Assembly: GCF_001426185.1 (NCBI RefSeq)
Contig: NZ_LMRP01000002.1
Span: 946,144-1,010,143 of the forward strand
Direction of reading: 5' to 3'
DNA from: Rhodococcus sp. Leaf247
GTDB taxonomy: Bacteria; Actinomycetota; Actinomycetes; Mycobacteriales; Mycobacteriaceae
DNA length: 64,000 nt
A program made the position numbers and the translations under genes. The notes under the pieces were generated by a model. That model made no database searches. It was not told the DNA's origin and saw only the letters and a program-made list of their open reading frames with translations. Shown in pieces: positions 49,999 through 57,999 of the stretch. Numbering within the stretch: the first letter of the stretch is position 1; every line of letters starts with the position of its first letter.

Positions 49999-50526
49999 AT
50001 GAGCGGCCCCGCGTACCCGGGACAACCCGGCCCGGATGATCAGAACTATCCCGGCAATCAGTACGGACAGCAGCCTCAGTACCCCCAGTACGGCCAGGAT
50101 CCGCAGTACGGCCAGCCTGCGTACGGCGGACCGCCGGTCGCTCCGAAGAACGGTCTCGGCATCGCGGCGCTGATCTTCGGCATCCTGTCCATTCTCGCGT
50201 TCTGGACGTTCGGCTTCGGCATCCTGCTCGGCATCATCGCTGTGATCCTCGGCGTCATCGGACGTGGCCGGGTCAAGCGCCGCGAGGCCACGAACGGCGG
50301 AGTTGCGACCACCGGCATAGTCCTCGGCATCCTGGGAATCATCGGCGGAGCAGTCTTCATCGCGTTGAGTATCTGGGTGTTCAACGCTGTGGGAGGTCAG
50401 GACCTGACATCGTGCGTGGCCGACGCAGGCGGGGACCAGGCCCGACAGGAGCAATGCGCGCGCGATTTCACCGGCAACCTCGAGGAGCAGTTCTCGGTGA
50501 CCATCACTCCGTTCCCGACGCCGTGA
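49999..50526 (+). CDS. DUF4190-type membrane protein with Pro/Gln/Tyr-rich head
   Basis: 175 residues. The first 60 residues are disordered with repeated PQYPQYGQDPQYGQ units, in the style of actinobacterial cell-envelope proteins. Two helices follow (GLGIAALIFGILSILAFWTF through GIIAVILGVIGRG; GVATTGIVLGILGIIGGAVF), with GRVKRREATNGG between them, the DUF4190 pattern. A short outer domain with Cys (LTSCVADAGGDQARQEQC) ends the protein. AGGAGG is 5 nt before ATG. Function unknown; the two Cys likely form a disulfide outside the membrane. Confidence 0.85.
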   Translation: MSGPAYPGQPGPDDQNYPGNQYGQQPQYPQYGQDPQYGQPAYGGPPVAPKNGLGIAALIFGILSILAFWTFGFGILLGIIAVILGVIGRGRVKRREATNGGVATTGIVLGILGIIGGAVFIALSIWVFNAVGGQDLTSCVADAGGDQARQEQCARDFTGNLEEQFSVTITPFPTP

Positions 50527-50569
50527 CCGCGCAGGGTTGACCGTCGGTTCGACCGGGCATTCCCGACGT

Positions 50570-50836
50570 ATGAGCGATTCTGCAGACACCCCCGTCGACA
50601 CCGCGTCCATCGATCCTCGTGAGGAATCGAAGGGAACGGGAGCCGATACCGCTCAGAGCTCGGGTGAGCGGGACGAAGCTATCCGCGAGTTCGACAACCA
50701 TGCCGAGGCCGAGCCGGCGCCGACCCTCGATCGCAGTGAGGCCGCCGTGGACGAGGGCAAGGATCTACCCACGCCGAGTCCGCGCGACGTGACCGCCGGC
50801 AACAAGGACGACAAGCAGACCTCGCGCCAGGACTAG
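50570..50836 (+). CDS. Small acidic disordered protein
   Basis: 88 residues, no Cys, no hydrophobic core, rich in Asp, Glu, Ser and Thr (SADTPVDTASIDPREESKGT). The composition suggests an intrinsically disordered protein, of a type frequent in Rhodococcus as a short stress-linked hypothetical. ATG 50570 has no clear ribosome binding site; a TTG 33 nt upstream is an alternative. Its stop overlaps the rnhA stop on the other strand. No family recognised. Confidence 0.6.
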   Translation: MSDSADTPVDTASIDPREESKGTGADTAQSSGERDEAIREFDNHAEAEPAPTLDRSEAAVDEGKDLPTPSPRDVTAGNKDDKQTSRQD

Positions 50837-51318
50837 AACAACGTGACGGGCTCCTGCGCGCCGACCGGCTCGGACGGCGTCAGGACTCCGTCGCGGATCT
50901 CGCGTGCCGCGATTCCCGCCAGTTCGTCCGCCATCTCGTTGAACTGATTTCCGACGTGGCCGCGGACCCAGCGGAATCGCACGGGTCCCTCACGTTCGGT
51001 GATCGCCCGATCGATCGCGCGGACCAGCTCGAGGTTGCGGACGGGGGCGCCCGTCGACGTACGCCACCCCTTCCGCTTCCATCCCACGAGCCACTCGGAC
51101 GCGCACTTGATGGCGTACTGACTGTCGGACTCGATGAGCATCGGCTCCGGCCCGGGATGCGCCTGGACTGCCTCGAACAACGCGCGCAGTTCGGCGATCT
51201 GATTGGTGCCCGACGCTTCACCACCGGAGGCACTGGGGCCGGTGTGGTCGACCCAGGCCCAGCCGATGGCTCCGCCGGGGTTCTTCAGGCACGAACCGTC
51301 GGTACTCACGATGATCAC
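50833..51318 (-). CDS. rnhA: Ribonuclease HI
   Basis: 161 residues from GTG 51318. The four acidic catalytic residues of RNase H1 are present: Asp in VSTDGSCLKN, Glu in QIAELRALFEA, Asp in IESDSQYAIK and Asp in NEMADELAGIA. The substrate-contact stretch RFRWVRGHVGNQFNEMAD is also intact. It removes RNA from RNA-DNA hybrids and R-loops. A TACTCT -10 element is exactly 7 nt before the GTG, indicating a leaderless mRNA. Confidence 0.93.
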   Translation of the reverse strand: MIIVSTDGSCLKNPGGAIGWAWVDHTGPSASGGEASGTNQIAELRALFEAVQAHPGPEPMLIESDSQYAIKCASEWLVGWKRKGWRTSTGAPVRNLELVRAIDRAITEREGPVRFRWVRGHVGNQFNEMADELAGIAAREIRDGVLTPSEPVGAQEPVTLF

Positions 51319-51325
51319 CCTCGAG

Positions 51326-51331
51326 AGAGTA
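51326..51331 (-). promoter_or_regulatory. -10 element of a leaderless rnhA promoter
   Basis: TACTCT (minus strand, 51331 to 51326), then ctcgagg (7 nt), then GTG 51318. Fits the TANNNT plus 7 nt leaderless rule. Confidence 0.55.
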
Positions 51332-51435
51332 CGGGCGGCCACCGACAATCCTGTGGTCCCGCGCCGTACGACGCGGCGGCTCGGCAGGCATAGTCTCGAT
51401 GTCGGCCGCCACCCGTCGATCGAGGAGTTCCCACC

Positions 51436-52458
51436 GTGAGCACCCAGCCCGGAAGCCTTTCCACCAGCGACACTTTCCGCGCGCTGGTCGCCCGCGAGTC
51501 GGGGGACCGGATCGACGTGGGCTTCGAGACCGTCGACCAGTCGTTCCTCCCGGAGGGTGAGGTGACGATCCGTGTCGAGTACTCCGGCGCGAACTACAAG
51601 GACGCCCTGGCCGTCACGCCGAAGGGCGGTGTGGTGCGCGGATATCCGATCGTTCCCGGTATCGACCTCGCCGGCGTCGTCGTCTCCTCGAGCGACGACT
51701 CCATCGCAGTCGGAGATCGCGTCGTGGCGCACGGCTACGAGATCGGCACCGGCCGCCACGGTGGATACGCCGAGTACGCCCGCGTTCCCGCGGACTGGGT
51801 CGTCCCGCTCGCCGACGCACTCTCCACAGCGGACGCGGCCACCATCGGCACCGCCGGATTCACCGCCGCCATGAGCGTGCAGGCGCTGCTGGCACGCGGA
51901 CTGACTCCCGAGGACGGTCCGGTGCTGGTAACCGGCGCGAGCGGCGGCGTCGGATCGGTCAGCGTCGACCTGTTGTCGCACCGCGGCTTCGAGGTCGTCG
52001 CATCCACGGGCAAGGAGTCCGCTCACGACCTGCTGACGACGCTCGGCGCGTCCTCGATCATCGGCCGGTTGCCGGAGGATCCCGACGCGAAGCCGCGCCC
52101 GCTGGGCAAGGCGCAGTGGGCGGCCGCGGTGGATTGTGTCGGAGGCAAGACCCTCGCGCACGTGCTGAGCACGGTGAAGTACGGCGGGGCCGTCGCGGCC
52201 AGTGGACTCACCGGCGGTCCGGGATTGTCGACGACGGTGCTCCCGTTCATCCTCCGCGGAGTGGCGCTGCTCGGCATCGACTCGGTGCAGTTGCCCATCG
52301 CCGCTCGACGCACGTTGTGGAGCGAGTTGGCCGACGAGTTCCGCCCGAGCCGTCTCGCGGACGTCACCACGGAGGTCGCTCTCGACGACGTCGAGGCAGT
52401 TCTGGATGCCTTGCGCGCCGGTGACAACACCGGTCGCACCCTCGTCCGCGTCCAGTAG
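51436..52458 (+). CDS. Medium-chain oxidoreductase, AcuI/YhdH acrylyl-CoA reductase type
   Basis: 340 residues. NADPH-binding Rossmann region GASGGVGSVSVDLLSHRG, and the N-terminal GroES-like domain with GANYKDALAVTPKGGVV and PIVPGIDLAG, both typical of YhdH/AcuI. No structural zinc Cys cluster is seen, as expected of this branch. AcuI reduces acryloyl-CoA to propionyl-CoA and protects from electrophiles. A GTG start at 51436 follows a 117-bp gap shared with rnhA. The downstream AlkA-type glycosylase starts 10 bp later and is probably co-transcribed. Confidence 0.88.
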   Translation: MSTQPGSLSTSDTFRALVARESGDRIDVGFETVDQSFLPEGEVTIRVEYSGANYKDALAVTPKGGVVRGYPIVPGIDLAGVVVSSSDDSIAVGDRVVAHGYEIGTGRHGGYAEYARVPADWVVPLADALSTADAATIGTAGFTAAMSVQALLARGLTPEDGPVLVTGASGGVGSVSVDLLSHRGFEVVASTGKESAHDLLTTLGASSIIGRLPEDPDAKPRPLGKAQWAAAVDCVGGKTLAHVLSTVKYGGAVAASGLTGGPGLSTTVLPFILRGVALLGIDSVQLPIAARRTLWSELADEFRPSRLADVTTEVALDDVEAVLDALRAGDNTGRTLVRVQ

Positions 52459-52468
52459 TCGGGTCGCG

Positions 52469-53374
52469 GTGGACATCGTCCTGACCTCGGAGCACCCGCT
52501 CAGCGTGCGGTATTCGCTGTCGCCGCACCGACGTGGCGCCGGCGATCCGTCCCACCGCGTGGATACCGACGGGTCGATCTGGCGGACAGCGCGGTTCCCG
52601 ACGGGACCTGTCACGTACCGCATCCGACAGGCCGGCCGCACCGAGGTGACGTGCGAGGCGTGGGGGCCGGGGGCCGCCGAGTTCCTGGACTCACTCCCGG
52701 GCCTGGTCGGACTGGAGGACGACGCCTCCGGATTCGAACCCGAGCATCGCCTGCTCGCCGAGGCTCACCGACGGTTCCCGCACCTGCGCATCGGTAGGAC
52801 CGGCCGGGTCATGGAAGCGCTCGTACCGGCCATCCTGGAGCAGAAGGTGCACGGTATCGCCGCCTTCGCGTCGTGGCGATATCTCTTGTCCACGTTCGGT
52901 GAGCCGGCGCCGGGTCCCGCGCCACGCGGCATGCGGGTGCCGCCGCCCTCCGAGGTGTGGCGACGCATCCCGTCGTGGGAATTCCACCGCGCCAACGTCG
53001 ACCCGAAACGTTCCAAGACCATCGTGCGGAGCGCGCAGTTGGCCGACAAACTCGAACAGATCACGACGATGGGACGCGAGGACGCCGAGCGGCGGCTGCG
53101 AGTCGTACCCGGTATCGGAGCCTGGACTGCGGCCGAGGTGATGCAACGGGCGCTCGGAGACACCGATGCTCTGTCCGTCGGCGACTATCACCTGGCCTCG
53201 GTGATCGGGTGGACACTCACCGGCGCTCCCATGGACGACGACGCCATGGTCGAGTACCTGGCGCCGCTTCGTCCGCACCGGTATCGAGCAGTGCGGCTGC
53301 TCGAGGTGAGCGGCACGGCCGTGCGGCCGAAGTTCGGCCCCAGGACACAGGTGACCGATCACCGGCTGCATTGA
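52469..53374 (+). CDS. DNA-3-methyladenine glycosylase, AlkA/HhH-GPD type
   Basis: 301 residues. The helix-hairpin-helix is LRVVPGIGAWTAAEVMQ, and the catalytic Asp lies about 25 residues later in LSVGDYHLASVIGW, the GPD Asp of the superfamily. The N-terminal half has EAEQKV-like ILEQKVHGIAAFASWR, found in AlkA. It flips and removes alkylated bases. GTG 52469 directly follows the upstream gene by 10 bp. There is no methyltransferase domain. The 173-bp gap that follows is rich in palindromes. Confidence 0.87.
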   Translation: MDIVLTSEHPLSVRYSLSPHRRGAGDPSHRVDTDGSIWRTARFPTGPVTYRIRQAGRTEVTCEAWGPGAAEFLDSLPGLVGLEDDASGFEPEHRLLAEAHRRFPHLRIGRTGRVMEALVPAILEQKVHGIAAFASWRYLLSTFGEPAPGPAPRGMRVPPPSEVWRRIPSWEFHRANVDPKRSKTIVRSAQLADKLEQITTMGREDAERRLRVVPGIGAWTAAEVMQRALGDTDALSVGDYHLASVIGWTLTGAPMDDDAMVEYLAPLRPHRYRAVRLLEVSGTAVRPKFGPRTQVTDHRLH

Positions 53375-53395
53375 GTCCCGACGGTTGCTGGACGG

Positions 53396-53476
53396 TGTGT
53401 GCACACAGGTGCTGGTGAGCGCACACCCTTACCCGCACGCAGGAGCGGGTGTTCGGCTCACACGGGCGGTGTACAC
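53396..53476. repeat. Palindrome-rich intergenic segment
   Basis: Contains a perfect 12-bp palindrome tgtgtgcacaca (53396-53407), a hairpin acccgc-acgcagga-gcgggt (53431-53450) and gtgtacac (53469-53476), with recurring cacac motifs. The hairpin may terminate the AlkA-type gene; the others look like protein-binding sites. Confidence 0.5.
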
Positions 53477-53497
53477 ACGGCTACGGGAACAACCGGA

Positions 53498-53521
53498 GTA
53501 CGGTCTGAGTTGAAGCTTCAA
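53498..53521 (+). promoter_or_regulatory. Promoter and overlapping operator of the VOC gene
   Basis: TACGGT (53498-53503) fits the -10 consensus, placing transcription start near 53510. A perfect palindrome ttgaagcttcaa (53510-53521) covers that start, as expected for a repressor operator. The binder is unknown. Confidence 0.45.
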
Positions 53522-53547
53522 GTCAACCTCGACCCGAAGGACACCCG

Positions 53548-54063
53548 ATGGCCATCACTCGCCTCAACCACGCCGTTCTCTACGTCCGCGATGCCGGGCG
53601 GAGCGCCCAGTTCTACGCCGACGTCCTCGGCTTCCGCGTCGTGAACCGGATGGGCGACAGGGCGATCTTCCTGCAGGCACCCGACAGTGCGAACGACCAC
53701 GATCTGGGCCTGTTCTCCATCGGCGATGCCGCGGGTGCACCCTCGGCCGGACGGTCCACCGTCGGCCTCTACCACCTCGCGTGGGAGGTGCAGACGCTGA
53801 ACGACCTGGTCGGAATCCGCGACGCACTGGCCGCAGCGGGGGCACTGGTCGGTGCGACCGATCACTCCACGTCGAAGAGCCTGTACGGACAGGACCCCGA
53901 CGGCATCGAATTCGAGATCGCGTGGCTCGTCCCCGCGGATCGCATCGACGCCGAGGTCATCGACCGTCGCAGCACGCTCGCCGCGCTCGACATCGACGCC
54001 GAGCTCGCCCGCTACGGCGCCGACACCCTCGGCGGCATCGGGGTCAGCAGCCCGGCGCGGTGA
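53548..54063 (+). CDS. VOC-family protein, catechol-2,3-dioxygenase-like
   Basis: 171 residues with two VOC modules. Metal ligands look complete: His in RLNHAVLYVRD, His in GLYHLAWEVQ and Glu in DGIEFEIAWL. The LYGQDPDGIEFEI signature is typical of extradiol dioxygenase-like and glyoxalase-like proteins. Single-domain size suggests either a small dioxygenase or a resistance/glyoxalase type enzyme; no aromatic pathway genes are adjacent. ATG 53548 follows a repressor-type palindrome, so it is probably inducible. Aldo-keto reductase gene follows after 15 bp and may be co-transcribed. Confidence 0.85.
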   Translation: MAITRLNHAVLYVRDAGRSAQFYADVLGFRVVNRMGDRAIFLQAPDSANDHDLGLFSIGDAAGAPSAGRSTVGLYHLAWEVQTLNDLVGIRDALAAAGALVGATDHSTSKSLYGQDPDGIEFEIAWLVPADRIDAEVIDRRSTLAALDIDAELARYGADTLGGIGVSSPAR

Positions 54064-54078
54064 CAGGAATAGCGTCGC

Positions 54079-55047
54079 GTGGACCGCGTTGCACAGAACA
54101 TGACGCGTATCGGAACCTCTGACCTGGACGTCTTCCCCCTCGCGCTGGGCGCCAACACCTTCGGGTGGACCAGCGACGAAGCGGCATCACACGAGATCAT
54201 CGAGGCCTTCCTCGGAGCCGGTGGTTCGCTGATCGACACCGCGGACTCGTATTCGGCCTTCGCTCCCGGCAACTCGGGCGGCGAGTCGGAGACGGTGATC
54301 GGGAACTGGTTCACCTCGACGGGTCGGCGCGACGATGTCGTCCTGGCCACCAAGGTGAGCCAGCACCCGCAGTTCAAGGGTCTTGCGGCGAGCACGGTCG
54401 CTGCCGCAGCCGACGCGTCGTTGCAGCGTCTGCAGACCGACCGCATCGACCTCTACTACGCGCACTTCGACGACGAGAACACTCCGCTGGAGGAGACGGT
54501 TGCCGCGTTCGACGCGTTGGTGAAGGCCGGAAAGGTGCGCTACGTCGGCATCTCGAACTACACGGCCGAGCGCGCACAGCAGTGGATCGACATCGCCCGA
54601 CGCGAAGGATTCGACGTGCCGGTGGCGCTGCAGCCGCACTACAACCTGGTGCACCGTCGCAGCTACGAGCCCGATCTGATGGACCTCGCTGAGCAGAACC
54701 AGCTGGGCGTGTTCCCGTACTTCGCACTGGCCTCGGGATTCCTGACCGGCAAGTACCGCACACGTGAGGACATCGAGGGAACTCCGCGTTCGAGCATCAC
54801 CTCCGGCTACTTCACCGACGAGGGGCTCGACGTGGTCGGTGCCCTCGCCGACATCGCCGCGGCGCACGACACAGCCGTTCCGACGGTCGCTCTCGCCTGG
54901 CTGCTGTCCCGTAACGGCATCGTGGCGCCCATCGCGAGTGCCAGCCGCATCGACCAGCTCGGATCGCTGACCGATGCTCCCGCTCTGTCGTTGACGGCGG
55001 ACGAGCTCGACCGTCTGACCGCGCTGTCGGACAAGGTCGGCGCGTAG
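54079..55047 (+). CDS. Aldo-keto reductase
   Basis: 322 residues. AKR TIM-barrel with the catalytic tetrad regions: Asp-Tyr in SLIDTADSYSAF, Lys in VVLATKVSQHP and His-like YYAHFDDEN; the NADPH pocket is ASASRIDQLGSL. It should reduce aldehydes or ketones with NADPH; the branch resembles the auxin-type/general stress oxidoreductases. Start is GTG 54079 or ATG 54100; neither has a good ribosome binding site. It lies 15 bp after the VOC gene, suggesting a joint detoxification transcript, and 10 bp before the DUF309 gene. Confidence 0.88.
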   Translation: MDRVAQNMTRIGTSDLDVFPLALGANTFGWTSDEAASHEIIEAFLGAGGSLIDTADSYSAFAPGNSGGESETVIGNWFTSTGRRDDVVLATKVSQHPQFKGLAASTVAAAADASLQRLQTDRIDLYYAHFDDENTPLEETVAAFDALVKAGKVRYVGISNYTAERAQQWIDIARREGFDVPVALQPHYNLVHRRSYEPDLMDLAEQNQLGVFPYFALASGFLTGKYRTREDIEGTPRSSITSGYFTDEGLDVVGALADIAAAHDTAVPTVALAWLLSRNGIVAPIASASRIDQLGSLTDAPALSLTADELDRLTALSDKVGA

Positions 55048-55057
55048 CGTCGGCGGG

Positions 55058-55534
55058 ATGGGACGCGCGGAGGAACGCGAACGCAATCCACAGGGACGGG
55101 CTCAGAACGCGCGTCCTCGTGACGGGCTGGGTCGTCCTCTGCCGCGTGGCTCCGAGGGCGTCGAGCGAATTCCCGACGATGTGCAGCTGCCACCCGCGCA
55201 GTCCCTTCTCCGTGCGCAGCAGCTGCTCGACGAGGGCAAGCCGTTCCACGCCCACGAGATACTCGAGGGCACGTGGAAGATCTCCGAGCCCCACGAGCGC
55301 GAGTTGTGGCAGGGCCTCGCCCAACTCGCGGTGGGTCTCACCCACCTGATGCGTGGGAACGTCGTCGGCGCCGCGTCGTTGCTGACGCAAGGCAGGGACC
55401 GCATCGGCACCTACCCGGATGCGCCCCACGACATCGATGTCGCAGGTCTGATGGGGTGGGCGGACTCGCTCTCGGCAGCGCTGGCCCGCGGCGATGTGCC
55501 GCGCCCGACAGTCCCGTCTCTGACTCACGGGTAG
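55058..55534 (+). CDS. DUF309-family protein
   Basis: 158 residues. After a disordered charged head of about 40 residues, the DUF309 domain shows FHAHEILEGTWKISEPHERELWQGLAQLAVGL in helical form with the conserved HE pair that may bind metal. DUF309 proteins are small all-alpha proteins without known function. Starts 10 bp after the aldo-keto reductase and probably belongs to the same transcript. No signal peptide. Confidence 0.85.
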   Translation: MGRAEERERNPQGRAQNARPRDGLGRPLPRGSEGVERIPDDVQLPPAQSLLRAQQLLDEGKPFHAHEILEGTWKISEPHERELWQGLAQLAVGLTHLMRGNVVGAASLLTQGRDRIGTYPDAPHDIDVAGLMGWADSLSAALARGDVPRPTVPSLTHG

Positions 55535-55596
55535 TTGTTCACCCAGCCGTCACACGCGGCGGGAACACATCGGCGCTCGGCGGTGCTGCACTCCGG

Positions 55597-56853
55597 GTGA
55601 CGACGAACCCCACCCTCACGACCGACACCGGCACGGCGGCGCACACCGCCACCGTGCCAGGCCCCTCCACTCTGCGCACGATTCTCGTTCTCGGTGCGCT
55701 CGTCGCACTCGGACCGCTGACTATCGACGTCTACCTACCGGCGCTTCCGGCGATCACGACCGACCTCGGCTCGACGGATGCCGCCGTCCAGTTCACGCTG
55801 ACGGGAACACTCATCGGTCTCGCCGTCGGTCAGTTGGTCATCGGACCGCTCTCCGATTCGCTGGGCCGTCGACGGCCGTTGATCGCCGGCACCGTCGTGC
55901 ACATCGCGGCGTCTCTGCTGTGCATGATCGCGCCGAACGTCGCGGTCCTCGGGTTCATGCGCGCGCTGCAGGGCTTCGGCGCCGCGGCGGCGATGGTCAT
56001 CGCCATCGCCATCGTGCGTGACCTCTTCGACGGCAGAGCCGCCGCGACCGTGATGTCGCGGCTCGTCCTCGTCATGGGTGTCGCACCGATCGTCGCCCCC
56101 AGCCTGGGCAGCCTGGTTCTGATCCACGGGTCGTGGCGCGGCGTGTTCGCGGGCCTTGCCGTCGCCGGTGTGGCACTGATGCTCGTCGCCATCTTCCTGC
56201 TGAAGGAGACCCTGCCGCAGGAACGCCGCCGGCCGCCGGAGTTCGTCCCTGTCCTGCGGACGTACGGCTCGCTGCTCCGTGATCGACGGTTCGTCGTCCT
56301 CGTCCTGGTGGCCGGTTTGGGCATGTCGGCACTGTTCGCCTACATCTCCGGCAGCTCGTTCGTCCTGCAGGACGGCTACGGACTGGGCGAGCAGCAGTTC
56401 GCTCTCGTGTTCGGCATCGGCGCCGTGGCATTGATCAGCGCGTCGCAGCTCAATGTGCTTGCTCTGCAGCGGTTCAGCCCGCAGCGCATCGTTACGGTCG
56501 CCCTCGTCGCGATGGCTCTGTCCGGGGCGTCGCTCATCGCCACGACGACCACCGGCTTCGGCGGGATTGTCGGCTTCATGGTTCCCGTGCTGTTCGTCCT
56601 CGCGTCCGCCGGATTCGTCATGCCCAACTCACCGGCACTGGCACTCTCACGCCACGGCGAGGCAGCCGGAACCGCCGCCGCACTTCTCGGCGCCGCACAG
56701 TTCGGTATCGGTGCGCTCATCGCGCCGCTGGTCGGCGTCCTGGGTAACGACGGTCCTGCGATGGCTATCGCGATGACCGGTGGCGCCACCATCGCACTGC
56801 TCGCGCTGGCGAGCGTCCGGTCCGAGACCGAGTCGGAGTCAGAGAGCGCGTAG
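55597..56853 (+). CDS. MFS multidrug exporter, Bcr/CflA type
   Basis: 418 residues with 12 predicted helices. Bcr/CflA marks are LTIDVYLPALPAITTDLGS in helix 1, GPLSDSLGRRRPL (motif A) and APIVAPSLGSLVL (motif C). It should export drugs or small metabolites by proton antiport. GTG 55597 is the best start after a 62-bp gap. The last 15 nt overlap the convergent endonuclease IV gene. C-terminal SETESESESA is a charged tail. Confidence 0.87.
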   Translation: MTTNPTLTTDTGTAAHTATVPGPSTLRTILVLGALVALGPLTIDVYLPALPAITTDLGSTDAAVQFTLTGTLIGLAVGQLVIGPLSDSLGRRRPLIAGTVVHIAASLLCMIAPNVAVLGFMRALQGFGAAAAMVIAIAIVRDLFDGRAAATVMSRLVLVMGVAPIVAPSLGSLVLIHGSWRGVFAGLAVAGVALMLVAIFLLKETLPQERRRPPEFVPVLRTYGSLLRDRRFVVLVLVAGLGMSALFAYISGSSFVLQDGYGLGEQQFALVFGIGAVALISASQLNVLALQRFSPQRIVTVALVAMALSGASLIATTTTGFGGIVGFMVPVLFVLASAGFVMPNSPALALSRHGEAAGTAAALLGAAQFGIGALIAPLVGVLGNDGPAMAIAMTGGATIALLALASVRSETESESESA

Positions 56854-57603
56854 GAACGCCACGTCGGCTTTCATTCCGTCGGCGGGCGTCTCGAGCATGA
56901 TCGGGGCGCCTGCCGCGGACGCCACTGCCGCGAGAAGCTGTGGATCGATCTCGCCGCTCTCGAGGTTCGCGTGCCGGTCTCGCGCGGAGTCGAACTCGTC
57001 GCGCGAATTGTTCAGATGGACCAGGTCGATTTGTCCGGTGATGGCCTTGATCCGCTCGACAGCGTCGACCAGGTCCTCACCGCCGGCCCAGGCATGGCAC
57101 GTGTCCAGGCAGAAACCTGCACCGAACTCACCGACTGCGTCCCACAGACGGGCGATGCCGTCGAAGTGCCTCGCCATCGCGAAGTCGCCTCCGGCGGTGT
57201 TCTCGATCCAGATCGGCACCGCGAATCCGCCCGACTCCGCCTGACGCTCAAAGAGCTTGCGCCAGTTGGCAATACCCTCCGCCGGGTCTTCGCCGTCGCG
57301 AACATGCCCTCCGTGGACGACCATGCCGAGCGCGCCGATCTCCGCCGCCACGTCGGCCTGCTGCGCGACCGCCTTGCGCGACGGGATGCGGATGCGGTTG
57401 TTCAGGCTGGCGACGTTGATAACGTACGAGGAGTGCACGACGACATCGACGTCGCTCGCATGGATGGCCTCGAGGCCCTCGCCGACGACCGGCTTGTTCC
57501 ACTTCTGCGGGTCGGTCACGAACAGCTGGACCAGATCGACGTCGAGCTCTCCGGCCTCGCCGAGCGGGTTCTCCGAGTCACGTACGTGGGCACCTATGCG
57601 CAT
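56839..57603 (-). CDS. nfo: Endonuclease IV (AP endonuclease family 2)
   Basis: 254 residues. Zinc-ligand motifs of Nfo are present: RIGAHVRDSENPL at the N-terminus, VHSSYVINVAS, VHGGHVRDGEDP, WIENTAGGD, CLDTCHAWAGGED, LVHLNNSRDEFDSARDRHANLESGEI and ETPADGMKAD. It cuts 5' of abasic sites and also has 3'-repair activity in base excision repair. The size fits mycobacterial End (Rv0670). Its 3' end overlaps the convergent exporter gene by 15 nt. Confidence 0.94.
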   Translation of the reverse strand: MRIGAHVRDSENPLGEAGELDVDLVQLFVTDPQKWNKPVVGEGLEAIHASDVDVVVHSSYVINVASLNNRIRIPSRKAVAQQADVAAEIGALGMVVHGGHVRDGEDPAEGIANWRKLFERQAESGGFAVPIWIENTAGGDFAMARHFDGIARLWDAVGEFGAGFCLDTCHAWAGGEDLVDAVERIKAITGQIDLVHLNNSRDEFDSARDRHANLESGEIDPQLLAAVASAAGAPIMLETPADGMKADVAFLRAL

Positions 57604-57612
57604 GGAACGAGC

Positions 57613-57999
57613 CTACTCGAGCGGGCCGAGCTCCTCGTCCAACACTCGCTGCACCACACGCATGGCCGCCAGCGCGGCGGGAGCACCGCAGTAGCCGCTC
57701 GCGTGCACCACCGATTCGACGATCTCCTCGCGCGTGAGGCCGTTGGTCAACGCCCCGCGGATGTGTCCGCCCAGTTCCTGTTCGGCGCGCAGCGCGATCA
57801 GCATGCCGATGTTCAGCAGGCTCCTGCTGCGCCGGTCCAGGCCCGGCCGGTTCCACACCGCATCCCACACGTGCTCCGTGACGTGCGTCTGCAACGCCTC
57901 CGAATCGGTGCCCGCACTGCCCTCGAGAGCCGCGGAGACGAACGACTCGCCCATGACCTCGCGACGAACCGCCAGGCCGGCCTCGTACGCGTCGCTCAC
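57613..57999 (-). CDS. Carboxymuconolactone decarboxylase-family protein
   Basis: 128 residues. AhpD-like fold with PcaC-type features: LDRRSRSLLNIGMLIALRAEQELGGHIRGALTNGLTREEIVE, then HASGYCGAPAALAA. A single Cys (YCGAP) is seen, not the CXXC of AhpD, so peroxide reduction is unlikely and a decarboxylase/isomerase-type activity fits better. GTG 57999 overlaps the upstream oxidoreductase stop by GTGA, so the two are co-translated. No other beta-ketoadipate genes are adjacent. Confidence 0.87.
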   Translation of the reverse strand: MSDAYEAGLAVRREVMGESFVSAALEGSAGTDSEALQTHVTEHVWDAVWNRPGLDRRSRSLLNIGMLIALRAEQELGGHIRGALTNGLTREEIVESVVHASGYCGAPAALAAMRVVQRVLDEELGPLE

